A DNA stretch of 64,000 nucleotides, taken from positions 124,001 to 188,000 of the forward strand of contig NZ_FOVG01000006.1 in NCBI RefSeq assembly GCF_900115075.1, in the 5' to 3' direction. Position numbers and translations under genes: made by a program. Position 1 is the first letter of the stretch, and each line of letters starts with the position of its first letter. Shown one piece after another: positions 55,992 through 64,000 of this stretch. The notes below the pieces were generated by a model that was given only the letters and a program-made list of their open reading frames with translations, had not been told where the DNA came from and did not search any database. Source of the stretch: Candidatus Pantoea varia (GTDB lineage: Bacteria > Pseudomonadota > Gammaproteobacteria > Enterobacterales > Enterobacteriaceae).

Positions 55992-56080
55992 CAGAAGGCC
56001 TCCGCATTTAACAGGGCATAGATCAGATAGCCCAGCAACAACACCACCAGCACAATGCCGGTTATTACGCCCACGCTCAC
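55991..56080 (-). CDS. kdpF: KdpF, small pump subunit
   Basis: 29-residue single-helix peptide. It reads [20 protein letters not shown] in its core and differs from E. coli KdpF (AGVITGVLLVFLLLGYLVYA) only conservatively, ending in the same NAEAF. GTG start with a strong GGAGG five bases upstream. The stop overlaps the kdpA start. It stabilises the KdpABC complex in the membrane. Confidence 0.93.
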   Translation of the reverse strand: MSVGVITGIVLVVLLLGYLIYALLNAEAF

Positions 56081-56188
56081 AGGAACCTCCAGAGGATTGG
56101 ATTTATGGCTTAGCTTGCGCGGAGACGTATAAAGAAGGGGTTAAAATGCAGCGGGCGGGCGTAAAAATAGTGTAAAAATGGCGAAAAA

Positions 56189-57355
56189 TCAGGCGACTTC
56201 CAGCGCCCAGATACGATTGAGATCGACATTGCCCCACAGCTTACTGTCCTCTGCACCCACAATGCTGTCGGTGCAGAAGCTGTCGCCGAGGTCCAGCTCT
56301 TCCGGCTTCACTTCACGCTGGGCGTGCAGCGACCAGAAGACATGCACGCAGGGCCGCATCAGCGATTTTTCGCCTGCTTTCACCACCAGCGCCACCCGGC
56401 CGGAAGCCAGACGCACCAGCGACCCCACCGGATAGATGCCGATGGTTCGTACGAAGGTGTGCAGCAGGCCAGGATCGAAATGGCCGCGCCAGCTCAGCAT
56501 CTGGTGCATCGCCTCTGCGGGTGTCCAGCCGTTACGATAGGAGCGGGTCGAGGTCACCGCATCATAAACATCACACACCGCCGCCATGCGGGCGTAGAAC
56601 GAAATTGCCTCCCCTTTCAGGCGGTGCGGATAGCCGCTGCCATCATATTTTTCATGATGATGAAGAGCGATATCGAGCAGATCGTCGTCAGCGTTGGCCT
56701 CTATCAGCATCTGCGTGCCGACCACCGGATGCTCACGCATCACCCTGAACTCCTCTTCAGTCAGCTTGCCCGCTTTGTTCAGGATCGCCAGTGGCACAGC
56801 CGCTTTGCCGACATCATGCAGTAAACCGCCCATGCCTACCCGGCGCAGCTGCTGCTCATCCAGCCCGAGTTTTTTACCCAGCGCAATCATCAGCCCGCAG
56901 ACCGCCATAGAGTGCAGATAGGTGTAGTCATCATGATTTTTCAGCCGCGCCACGCTCAGCATGGCGGAGGGTTCACGCGTGATCGATCCGGCGATTTCAT
57001 CCACCAGGTCCATCATATAATCGAGCTTCAGGCCATTACCCAGCCGCGCTTCGTTGAACATCGCCCGCACTTTCGGTTTGCCCTGCTGGAAGATCAGCTG
57101 CGCCTGATCCATTTCCTGAAAAAACGGGGTGCGGCCAATGGTTCTCTTTGCGACCGAGGTGGCGATCGGCGTCTGAACCGATCGATCGAGGTCGATCCAG
57201 AGCTGGCGGATCCCTTCGCTGCGTAGCGTGGCAATTTGTCGTGGATCGGTGATCAGCATCTGATTATGAATGCGCTGGTCTTTTATCCACCAGACCTCCA
57301 GCTTGTGGATAAACATCCCTGGCCGCAGTTCATCGATGGTAATCAGCTTTATCAC
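56189..57355 (-). CDS. HD-GYP domain protein (probable c-di-GMP phosphodiesterase)
   Basis: 388 residues. An N-terminal DUF3391 domain (about 3-125) precedes an HD-GYP domain (about 130-320). Metal-site HD at 180-181 in LLHDVGKAAVP. The GYP region HHEKYDGSGYPHRLKG (233-248) and DVYDAVTSTRSYR are complete, so hydrolysis of c-di-GMP to pGpG/GMP is expected. No membrane segment. With the EAL and GGDEF proteins this is the third c-di-GMP enzyme in the window. Monocistronic, upstream of and reading into kdpF. Confidence 0.87.
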   Translation of the reverse strand: MIKLITIDELRPGMFIHKLEVWWIKDQRIHNQMLITDPRQIATLRSEGIRQLWIDLDRSVQTPIATSVAKRTIGRTPFFQEMDQAQLIFQQGKPKVRAMFNEARLGNGLKLDYMMDLVDEIAGSITREPSAMLSVARLKNHDDYTYLHSMAVCGLMIALGKKLGLDEQQLRRVGMGGLLHDVGKAAVPLAILNKAGKLTEEEFRVMREHPVVGTQMLIEANADDDLLDIALHHHEKYDGSGYPHRLKGEAISFYARMAAVCDVYDAVTSTRSYRNGWTPAEAMHQMLSWRGHFDPGLLHTFVRTIGIYPVGSLVRLASGRVALVVKAGEKSLMRPCVHVFWSLHAQREVKPEELDLGDSFCTDSIVGAEDSKLWGNVDLNRIWALEVA

Positions 57356-57512
57356 GCTATCACTCCTTAAGATCAGCGGGTGGTAAGGTGATATCGGCAG
57401 CTGGACAAATTTTCTTCAGGCTGTTTTGTGCGAAGCGTGGGGTCGGGAGAGTGGTCAGAGGAGAGGCGTCCTGCCTCGCCCTCGTTTCAGCAGGGTTAAG
57501 TCATTGGTGTGG

Positions 57513-58469
57513 TTACACTACCCGGGTCAGCACCGGCTCATCCCGGGCAAAGGCCAGCATGTTCTCAAACACCAGGTCGGCCATCGCCGCCATGGTTTCG
57601 CGGGTGCTGCTGGCGATATGCGGCGTAATCACCACATTGTCGAGCTGGCGCAGGGCGTCGGGCACCTGCGGCTCCTGTTCAAACACATCCAGCCCGGCGC
57701 CGGCGATCTTCCCGGTTGCCAGCGCCTCCACCAGCGCCTGCTGATCCACTACGCTGCCGCGTGCAATATTGATCAGATAGCCCTGCGGTCCCAGCGCCTG
57801 CAGCACTTCCGCGTTGATAATATGGCGCGTCGCGGCACCCCTTGGCAGCGTCAGCACCAGAAAATCGGCCTGCTGCGCCAGGGCCACCAGGCTTTCATGC
57901 CGGGTATAGGGCACATCGGGGCGTGAACGCGGATTGTAGTAATGAATTTGCATATCAAATGCCTGCGCGCGCCTTGCTACCGCCTGACCGATATTGCCCA
58001 GCCCGACGATGCCGCACACCTTGCCGCCGATTTTGCTGCTCAGCGGGAAGCGACCCTGCGACCAGTGACCGGCACGCGTGAAACGATCGGCCTCACTGAT
58101 GCGGCGCGCCACATCCAGCAGCAGCGCCATCCCCAGATCCGCGACGCAATCATTCAGCACCTCTGGCGTGTTGGTCACCACAATGCCGCGCGACCGGGCG
58201 GCTTCCGTATCAATGCTGTCATACCCGACGCCGTTACTGCAGATCGCTTTCAGGTTGGGCAACGCGGCAATCAGTGCGGCGGGTGCGCCCATCACCGCAT
58301 TGCCGCTGGTGACCAGCATGTCGATATCTGCGCCCTTTTCAGCCAGAAAGATCGTCTCATCTTCCGCCTCCCACAGCCGGAACGCGGTAAACGTCTTTTC
58401 AATGTTCTCAATCAGCTTTGGCGGCAGAAATTTCCCTTTGATCAGCACCTTACATTGCTTTAATGCCAT
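57513..58469 (-). CDS. D-isomer-specific 2-hydroxyacid dehydrogenase
   Basis: 318-residue NAD(P)-dependent dehydrogenase. Cofactor motif GIVGLGNIGQAVARRA (about 150), catalytic Arg in NIARGSVVD, Glu in LDVFEQEP and His in ITPHIASST. The NSNGVGYDSID-like opening (ICSNGVGYDSIDTEAA) is typical of hydroxypyruvate/2-ketogluconate reductases. The ATG at 58469 (MALKQCKV) with AGGAGAAAG upstream lies inside the end of the MFS gene (20-bp overlap), so the two are coupled. It probably reduces or oxidises the acid imported by that transporter. Confidence 0.86.
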   Translation of the reverse strand: MALKQCKVLIKGKFLPPKLIENIEKTFTAFRLWEAEDETIFLAEKGADIDMLVTSGNAVMGAPAALIAALPNLKAICSNGVGYDSIDTEAARSRGIVVTNTPEVLNDCVADLGMALLLDVARRISEADRFTRAGHWSQGRFPLSSKIGGKVCGIVGLGNIGQAVARRAQAFDMQIHYYNPRSRPDVPYTRHESLVALAQQADFLVLTLPRGAATRHIINAEVLQALGPQGYLINIARGSVVDQQALVEALATGKIAGAGLDVFEQEPQVPDALRQLDNVVITPHIASSTRETMAAMADLVFENMLAFARDEPVLTRVV

Positions 58470-59841
58470 CTTCTTTCTCCTGATTGTTATAAGATGCCGG
58501 GCGACCGGTCTCTTCGCCGACGCGTTCAATCGGTCCCATCACCAGCAGGAACAGCAGAGCCGCTACCACGCAGTGTGCCGCCACAAACGCCAGTCCGATG
58601 CTGTAGCTGCCAGTCAGCCCGACGATGATGCCGAACAGCAGCGGCGTAGTGAAACCGGCGATATTGCCAATGCCGTTAAAAATCGAACCCGCCAGACCTA
58701 CCGCCTCTTTCGGTGCGGTGTCGCTGATCACCGTCCAGGTGCCCGCTCCGGCCGCGATGCCTTTGCCGAAAAAGGCGAAGGACATAATGGCGATGATGCC
58801 GCCGTTACCGGGAATAATCGCCGCCAGTACCAGGCTGGACGCCATCAGCATGCCGACGATATAGGGTGTTTTACGCGCCCAGGAGACGCTCCAGCCACGG
58901 GCGATTAATTTGTCTGACAGGTAACCGCCGCTGATCCCGCCCAGAAAACCAAACAGCGCCGGAGCAACGGTGGCGAAGCCCGCCTCCATGATGTTCATGC
59001 CGCGCGCCTGCACCAGATAGATGGGAAACCAGGTGATAAAGAAGTAGCTGAGCGCAATGATGCAGTACTGACCGAGATAGGCGCACCAGAGCATGCGATT
59101 AGTGAGCAGCTTCCTGAACATCGCTTTGCTGACCGGTGGCCGCGCTTTCAGCGTCTGGGCCGCATCGATATCGACCAGCGCACCACCATCGACGATGTGG
59201 CGCAGTTCACTTTCCGACACGCCGGGGTGATTGCGCGGCTCGCGCATCCAGGCCGCCCAGACAAATACTGCCACCAGACCGATGCCGCCCAGCACAAAGA
59301 ATGGCCATTCCCAGCCAAAGCGCGACACCAGCCAGCCGGAAAGCGGCGAGAAGATGGCGACGGCAAAATATTGCGCCGAACTGAACAGCGATGAAGCCCG
59401 TCCCCGCTCTGTGCCGGGGAACCACATAATCACCACGCGCGCATTGGCGGGAAAGCTGGGCGCCTCAATTAATCCCAGCATAAAGCGCAGCCCAAACATC
59501 AGCATCAGCGCACCGGTCATGCCGCTGGAGAACTCACCCACGAATCCCATCGCCAGCGTGGAGAGGGACCAGAGCGCCAGCGTGACGCCATAGACTTTTT
59601 TGGCGCCGAAGCGGTCAAGCAACAGTCCGCCGGGGATCTGACCGATGACATAGGCCCAGCTGAAGGCAGAGAGGATCAATCCGAGCTGGATCGCCGACAG
59701 CCCGAATTCCTCTTTGATCGCCGATCCGGAGATCGAGAGGATCGAGCGGTCGGCGTATGCCACCACCGACAGAAACAGGATCAGGCAGAGGATCCAGATG
59801 CGCACATGAGACGTCCGGTGAGTCGTTTGGTCTTTAAGCAT
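58450..59841 (-). CDS. MFS organic-acid transporter, ACS/hexuronate type
   Basis: 463-residue, 12-helix anion:cation symporter family protein, like the GudP, ExuT and tartrate/2-ketogluconate carriers. Family blocks: VVAYADRSILSISGSAIKEE, LSAFSWAYVIGQIPGGLLLD and SFPANARVVIMWFPGTERGRA. Imports a sugar acid; which one is unclear. First gene of a two-gene operon with the 2-hydroxyacid dehydrogenase, which points to 2-ketogluconate, tartronate or a similar keto acid (inference). Confidence 0.85.
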   Translation of the reverse strand: MLKDQTTHRTSHVRIWILCLILFLSVVAYADRSILSISGSAIKEEFGLSAIQLGLILSAFSWAYVIGQIPGGLLLDRFGAKKVYGVTLALWSLSTLAMGFVGEFSSGMTGALMLMFGLRFMLGLIEAPSFPANARVVIMWFPGTERGRASSLFSSAQYFAVAIFSPLSGWLVSRFGWEWPFFVLGGIGLVAVFVWAAWMREPRNHPGVSESELRHIVDGGALVDIDAAQTLKARPPVSKAMFRKLLTNRMLWCAYLGQYCIIALSYFFITWFPIYLVQARGMNIMEAGFATVAPALFGFLGGISGGYLSDKLIARGWSVSWARKTPYIVGMLMASSLVLAAIIPGNGGIIAIMSFAFFGKGIAAGAGTWTVISDTAPKEAVGLAGSIFNGIGNIAGFTTPLLFGIIVGLTGSYSIGLAFVAAHCVVAALLFLLVMGPIERVGEETGRPASYNNQEKEDGIKAM

Positions 59842-60261
59842 GAGCTGAATTCCTTAAAAAGCGGCAGGTTGCGCCACGAGGTTTTTTTCAGGAATAACGC
59901 TGAGATTTCCCGCTTAAGGGAATATAGATAGGCCGCTAACCATTGGTCATTGTGCGGATGTTGAGATCGCCGGGTCCGATTAACCGCTTTTCTGGCAACC
60001 GCCACAATCGCCCGTGCGGCGCTGCACAAAAGCGCGAAAAGCCCCGGCTATCTGCTCCAGAGTGTGCGCCAGGTCGGGGATTTCACCGGCGCGGCCAGCT
60101 ATGACGCGGCGATTTCACGGCAAAGTGTGGCGGCGCTAGCAAGTGTGAAAAGGGCCGGTTGTCAAACCTGACGGCAGTTCCTAAGCTGCAAATGATCCTG
60201 CCTTTCCATTTTTACAATAAATGAAAAATACATTCCATCCGGTTTACCTCGGGAGTCATCA
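59842..60261. other. Gene-free interval with a possible gene remnant
   Basis: 420 bp between divergent units. Apart from the open remnant listed separately, there is an ATTTTT-N10-AAAAAT inverted repeat close to the binding-protein gene (about 60208-60229), probably within its promoter. Nothing else seen. Confidence 0.4.
59965..60171 (+). pseudogene. Possible 3' remnant of an unidentified gene
   Basis: 68 open codons without a credible start, ending at TGA 60169-60171. The stretch GYLLQSVRQVGDFTGAASYD looks like genuine coding sequence in composition. I do not recognise the family. It may be the tail of a deleted gene, left when the region was rearranged. Confidence 0.3.
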
Positions 60262-61179
60262 ATGAAAAAACGTGCATGGGTACTACTCTGTCTGCTCTCT
60301 CTTTCCACGTCGGCACTGGCAGAAAAGATCGGCGTCTCGATGGCCTATTTCGACCAGAACTTCCTGACCATTATTCGCCAGTCGATTGAGAAAGAGGCCA
60401 AAGTGCGTCAGCTTGATGCACAGTTCGAAGATGCGCGCGGCGACGTGGGTCGTCAGACCGACCAGGTGCAGAGCTTTATCAGCGCTGGCGTAGACGCGAT
60501 TATCGTCGATCCGGTCGAATCCGCCAGCACCCCTGCCCTGACCAGACTGGCGCAGCAGGCTCACATTCCGCTGGTCTACGTTAACCGCACACCAGGCGAT
60601 AAAACCCTGCCGCCGGGCGTGGTGTTTGTCGGCTCTGACGAACGCGAATCGGGCACGTTGCAGATGGAGGCGCTGGCGAAGCAGGCGGGTTATCGTGGCA
60701 GGGTCGCCATTATCATCGGTAACCTCAGCGATGCGGGTGCGCTGCAGCGCACCAAAGATGTCGAGCAGGTGGTGGCAAAGTATCCCGGCATGAAAGTGGT
60801 GCTGAAGCAGACCGCCAACTATTCGCGTAATGAGGGCATGGATTTAATGCTCAACTGGCTGTCGAACGGGGAAGAGATCGATATTGTTGCCGCCAACAAC
60901 GACGAAATGGCGATTGGCGCAACCATGGCGATTGCCCAGGCGAAACCAAAGAACACCATTCTGGTGGGCGGCATTGATGCCACGCCGGATGGCCTGAAAG
61001 CCCTGGCGAGCGGCAAACTGGCCGTCACCGTGTTCCAGGATGCCGTGGGTCAGGGCAAAAAATCGGTCGAGGTGGCGCAGCAGATGATCAAAGGAGAAAA
61101 AGTCGACTCCCACCAGTGGATCCCGTTTGAACTGGTGACGCAGCAGAACATGCAGCACTACAGCAATAAAAATCCGTAA
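60262..61179 (+). CDS. Periplasmic sugar-binding protein, inositol/rhizopine-like
   Basis: 305-residue ABC-type solute-binding protein (ribose/galactose class). Signal peptide 1-20 (MKKRAWVLLCLLSLSTSALA). Ligand-site stretches: IGVSMAYFDQNFLTIIRQSI, SAGVDAIIVDPVES, AANNDEMAIGATMAIAQAKP, VGGIDATPDGLKALASGKL and VTVFQDAVGQGKKSVEVAQ. The combined QTANYSRNEGMDLMLNWL and FQDAVGQG blocks resemble rhizobial inositol/rhizopine-binding proteins as I remember them. No permease or ATPase gene adjoins it, so it must work with a transporter encoded elsewhere or is an orphan. Confidence 0.78.
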   Translation: MKKRAWVLLCLLSLSTSALAEKIGVSMAYFDQNFLTIIRQSIEKEAKVRQLDAQFEDARGDVGRQTDQVQSFISAGVDAIIVDPVESASTPALTRLAQQAHIPLVYVNRTPGDKTLPPGVVFVGSDERESGTLQMEALAKQAGYRGRVAIIIGNLSDAGALQRTKDVEQVVAKYPGMKVVLKQTANYSRNEGMDLMLNWLSNGEEIDIVAANNDEMAIGATMAIAQAKPKNTILVGGIDATPDGLKALASGKLAVTVFQDAVGQGKKSVEVAQQMIKGEKVDSHQWIPFELVTQQNMQHYSNKNP

Positions 61180-61186
61180 TGCAATA

Positions 61187-61210
61187 CGGAGCGGCAGTGA
61201 TGCCGCTCCG
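61187..61210. terminator. Hairpin between binding-protein and acetyltransferase genes
   Basis: CGGAGCGGCA-GTGA-TGCCGCTCCG, a perfect 10-bp stem between convergent genes. No T run, so its strength is uncertain. Confidence 0.5.
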
Positions 61211-61214
61211 GTTA

Positions 61215-61715
61215 TCACTTCTCGTGCAGCAGCTTCGCCATCATCACCACATCGCGCAGCTGACCGTCGCGCAGGGCGGCCTGCCGCATCACCCCTTCCT
61301 GCTCAAAGCCCAGCCGCTCATAGAGCCGCAGCGCCCGATCGTTGTCGTGGAACACTTCAAGCTCCATACGGGTAATCCCCAGCCAGTTGCGGGAATAGTC
61401 CATTGCAGTGCGGATCAGGCGCTCACCGACGCCGCGACCGGCGTAATCGGGATGCACGCCCAGCCCAAAGCTGATGCAGTGGCGGGTGCGCGGCTTATTA
61501 TCCACAAACAGCGTCAGCTCACCGGCCAGCACGCCCTCAATCTCCGCGACAAAGGCGATAAACCCTTCGGCATCCATTCTGGCGATTTTTTTCTCCCAGG
61601 TGGCAACGCTGGGAAACGGCAGCTGCAGTGTCCACGGATAGACATCGGGATGACTGTAGAGTCGCTGATAGGCGGCGGCATCCTGCGGTTCCCGTGCCCG
61701 AATAACGATTTCCAT
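61215..61715 (-). CDS. GNAT N-acetyltransferase, YhhY-like
   Basis: 166 residues. Single GNAT domain with the acetyl-CoA loop VHPDYAGRGVGERLI (motif A) and motif B ELEVFHDNDRALRLYERLGF. It follows E. coli YhhY in layout (EIVIR..., TLQLPFPS..., GFEQEG...). E. coli YhhY acetylates certain amino acids. ATG at 61715 with AAAGGAG upstream. The exact substrate is not determined here. Confidence 0.82.
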   Translation of the reverse strand: MEIVIRAREPQDAAAYQRLYSHPDVYPWTLQLPFPSVATWEKKIARMDAEGFIAFVAEIEGVLAGELTLFVDNKPRTRHCISFGLGVHPDYAGRGVGERLIRTAMDYSRNWLGITRMELEVFHDNDRALRLYERLGFEQEGVMRQAALRDGQLRDVVMMAKLLHEK

Positions 61716-61787
61716 ATTTTCTCCTTTTAGCCGAACGGGGTTCATGCACTAAGCTGTAGCTCTTTACCGGACGGAAAGAGTATCGTT

Positions 61788-63620
61788 ATGTTGTATCGCC
61801 GTTTTGAGCGTTTTATCAATATTTTTCATGACGCGCCCACCGACTCGCCCCCCTCAACGGTCTGGTCGTTTTACCTCTACTATCTGCGGCAGGTCTGGCC
61901 AAGTTTCGCGGCACTGCTGGTGGTGGGGCTGGCGTCAGCCCTGATTGAAGTGTCGCTGTTCAGCTATCTGAGCCGCATTATCGACATGGTCAATCACTCC
62001 ACGCCCGCCACCCTGTTTCGGGATAACTGGCCGATACTGCTGTGGATGGGAGCGGTGGCGCTGATTCTGCGGCCGATTTTTATCGCCCTGCATGACATGC
62101 TGGTGCATCAGAGCATCAGCCCGAGCATGACCAGCATGATCCGCTGGCAGAATCACAATTACGTGCTGCGCCAGAGCCTTAACTTCTTCCAGAGCGATTT
62201 CGCGGGTCGTATCGCCCAGCGCATTATGCTGACCGGCAGTTCACTGCGTGATTCCGCGGTGCAGCTGGTAGACGCCATCTGGCACGTACTGATCTACGCG
62301 GTGACCTCGCTGGTGCTGTTTGCCGGTGCCGACTGGCGGCTGATGATCCCGCTGATTATCTGGATGGTGGCCTACAGCGCCTCTCTGCGTTTCTTTGTGC
62401 CGCGCGTTAAAGCACGCTCGGTGGTCTCCTCAGAGTCACGATCTAAGCTGATGGGCACCATTGTTGATGGTTATACCAACATCGCCACCATCAAGCTGTT
62501 CGCCCACAGCGATCTGGAACGGCAGTATGCGCGTGAGGCGATTCAGGAGCAGACCGAAAAAACCCAGAACGCCGGCCGCATGGTCACCAGCATGGATCTG
62601 ACGCTGTCGGCGCTGAACGGCCTGCTGATTGTCTCGACCTCCGGGCTGGCGCTGTGGTTATGGAGCCAGTCGCTGATTAGCGTCGGGGCGATTGCGCTGG
62701 CGACCGGTCTGGTGATCCGCCTGGTGAATATGTCCGGCTGGATCATGTGGGTGGTCAACGGCATTTTCGAAAATATTGGTACGGTACAGGATGGCCTGAA
62801 AACCATTGCGCAGCCGCTGAGCGTGCAGGATGCACCGCAGGCGAAGCAGCTTAAGGTGACGCGCGGCAACATTCGTTTTGAGGATGTGCGCTTCGATTAT
62901 GGCGGTGGCCGTCAGGTGATCAACGGTTTTAACCTCGACATCAAGCCGGGCGAAAAGATTGGGCTGATTGGTCCTTCGGGCGCCGGTAAATCGACGCTGG
63001 TGAACCTGCTGCTACGCCTCTATGACCTGAACGGGGGGCGGATTGTGATCGACGATCAGGATATCGCCGCTGTGACGCAGGAAAGCCTGCGCAGCCAGGT
63101 TGGCATGATCACCCAGGACACTTCGCTGCTGCACCGCTCAATCCGTGAAAACCTGCTCTATGGCCGTCCCGACGCCAGCGAGGAGGAATTACAGCTGGCG
63201 ATTCACCGTGCCCGCGCCGATGAGTTTATCCCGCTGCTCTCCGATTCACTGGGCCGCACAGGGCTGGATGCGCACGTGGGCGAGCGCGGCGTGAAACTGT
63301 CGGGTGGTCAGCGTCAGCGTGTGGCGATTGCCCGCGTGCTGCTGAAGGATGCGCCGGTTCTGATCATGGATGAGGCGACCTCGGCGCTCGACTCCGAAGT
63401 GGAAGCGGCGATTCAGGAGAGCCTGGAGTCACTGATGCAGGGTAAAACCGTTATCGCCATCGCACACCGCCTGTCGACCATCGCGAAGATGGATCGACTG
63501 GTGGTGCTGGATAAAGGCGGCATTGCCGAGATGGGCAGCCATCACGAACTGCTGGCGCAAAACGGTCTCTATGCCCGGCTGTGGCAGCATCAGACCGGCG
63601 GTTTTGTCGGCATCGATTAA
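61788..63620 (+). CDS. ABC transporter, fused permease-ATPase exporter
   Basis: 610-residue half-transporter working as a dimer. Six membrane helices in the N-terminal ABC exporter domain (about 30-345). The ATPase (about 360-600) has Walker A GPSGAGKS, Q-loop MITQDTS, signature LSGGQRQRVAIARVL, Walker B VLIMDEATSALDS and switch IAHRLST, all intact. It resembles multidrug/lipid exporters with a long pre-helix N-terminus (MLYRRFERFINIFHDAPTDS). Substrate unknown; it lacks a C39 peptidase domain, so it is not an obvious microcin exporter. Its stop overlaps the stop of the opposite gene. Confidence 0.85.
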   Translation: MLYRRFERFINIFHDAPTDSPPSTVWSFYLYYLRQVWPSFAALLVVGLASALIEVSLFSYLSRIIDMVNHSTPATLFRDNWPILLWMGAVALILRPIFIALHDMLVHQSISPSMTSMIRWQNHNYVLRQSLNFFQSDFAGRIAQRIMLTGSSLRDSAVQLVDAIWHVLIYAVTSLVLFAGADWRLMIPLIIWMVAYSASLRFFVPRVKARSVVSSESRSKLMGTIVDGYTNIATIKLFAHSDLERQYAREAIQEQTEKTQNAGRMVTSMDLTLSALNGLLIVSTSGLALWLWSQSLISVGAIALATGLVIRLVNMSGWIMWVVNGIFENIGTVQDGLKTIAQPLSVQDAPQAKQLKVTRGNIRFEDVRFDYGGGRQVINGFNLDIKPGEKIGLIGPSGAGKSTLVNLLLRLYDLNGGRIVIDDQDIAAVTQESLRSQVGMITQDTSLLHRSIRENLLYGRPDASEEELQLAIHRARADEFIPLLSDSLGRTGLDAHVGERGVKLSGGQRQRVAIARVLLKDAPVLIMDEATSALDSEVEAAIQESLESLMQGKTVIAIAHRLSTIAKMDRLVVLDKGGIAEMGSHHELLAQNGLYARLWQHQTGGFVGID

Positions 63621-64000
63621 TCGCCGCGTCGATAGGGTAAGGCGTCGCGTGCTTCTTCCGCCCAGCCGCGCACGCCTTCCCGCTCCTGCACCAGAAAATC
63701 AGCGACCGCATCACGCAGGCCGGGATGCAGCAGATAGTGCCAGGAGTGGGTAATCTGCGGCTCGAAGCCGCGCACCAGCTTGTGCTCGCCCTGCGCGCCT
63801 GCATCAAACCGCGTCAGCCCCTCATCAAGGGCCAAATCCATTCCCTGATAGAAACAGGTTTCAAAGTGCAGCCGGTCAAACTCCGCCAGACAGCCCCAGT
63901 AGCGGCCATAGAGCGCGTTGCTGTCCCGCAGATAAAACGCCATCGCGGCCGGTTGCTGCTGTAAACGGGCGATCACCACCACAATATTCTGTGGCATGCG
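63617..64000 (-). CDS. FemAB/GNAT-like protein, C-terminal part (cut by window edge)
   Basis: The last 128 codons of a minus-strand gene whose start lies beyond 64000. The visible part (LYGRYWGCLAEFDRLHFETC, YQGMDLALDEGLTRFDAGAQ, GEHKLVRGFEPQITHSWHYL) is the C-terminus of the DUF482/peptidoglycan-aminoacyltransferase-like GNAT family. Function unproven. Shares three bases of its stop region with the ABC exporter. Confidence 0.75.
   Translation of the reverse strand, partial: RMPQNIVVVIARLQQQPAAMAFYLRDSNALYGRYWGCLAEFDRLHFETCFYQGMDLALDEGLTRFDAGAQGEHKLVRGFEPQITHSWHYLLHPGLRDAVADFLVQEREGVRGWAEEARDALPYRRGD

Noticed and set aside
61788..63620. ABC exporter as the secretion system of the microcin-like peptide
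   Set aside because: It has no N-terminal C39 peptidase domain, no membrane-fusion partner, and lies 26 kb away.
1..64000. tRNA, rRNA, IS elements, prophage or CRISPR arrays
   Set aside because: No tRNA-like cloverleaf, transposase, integrase or regularly spaced repeat array was seen on either strand by reading; a dedicated scan could not be run.

Overview
The window reads as chromosome of an enterobacterium of the Erwiniaceae type, most like Pantoea or a close relative (inference). Proteins such as ProP, PitA, UspA, HemB, Gor, PrlC and KdpABC are near-identical in layout to their E. coli counterparts. Blocks of E. coli gene order survive: dcrB...yhhS-yhhT, and pitA-uspB-uspA...rsmJ-prlC-rlmJ...gor. 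Between them lie accessory insertions. No rRNA, tRNA, IS element, prophage or CRISPR array was seen.

Region 1 (1-11.7 kb) is a myo-inositol catabolic island placed between the end of dcrB and yhhS. A minus-strand operon iolD-iolG-iolE faces iolC, which is fused to a DUF2090 domain. Then come the RpiR-type regulator iolR, a minus-strand iolA-iolB pair and a divergent iolI-like isomerase gene. Together they encode the route from myo-inositol to acetyl-CoA and dihydroxyacetone phosphate, with the usual uncertainty over whether DUF2090 is the aldolase. No inositol permease is in the island. A heptamer ATTTCAT/ATGAAAT recurs in the iol intergenic regions and is a candidate IolR operator.

Region 2 (11.7-32 kb) holds yhhS, yhhT, a GntR regulator divergent from uxuA, a CSS-EAL phosphodiesterase, proP, hemB, a GAF-GGDEF cyclase, a secreted hydrolase and a MarA/RamA-like regulator. 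It continues with queH, a GalP-type sugar transporter, a short-chain dehydrogenase divergent from a LacI regulator, an unknown two-gene membrane operon, an aldo/keto reductase and yhiN.

Region 3 (32-43 kb) is the conserved pitA-uspBA-rsmJ-prlC-rlmJ-gor block. The place where E. coli carries dtpB is instead an AT-rich interval. It holds an 80-codon gene whose first 15 residues are a textbook class II microcin double-glycine-type leader (MREI...VSGA). A Fur-box-like palindrome and a second long palindrome precede it and a strong terminator follows. No immunity or export gene adjoins it. This is the best candidate for something undescribed. An intramembrane protease gene and an RNase Z/BN gene sit between rlmJ and gor.

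Region 4 (43-64 kb) holds a Tat-exported esterase-like protein, a small periplasmic protein behind a Na+/H+ antiporter, an MFS exporter divergent from a LysR regulator, yqhA and the kdpFABCD operon, which lacks kdpE. After these come an HD-GYP protein, an MFS transporter plus 2-hydroxyacid dehydrogenase pair, an orphan inositol/rhizopine-type binding protein, a YhhY-like acetyltransferase, an ABC exporter and a cut-off acyltransferase-like gene.
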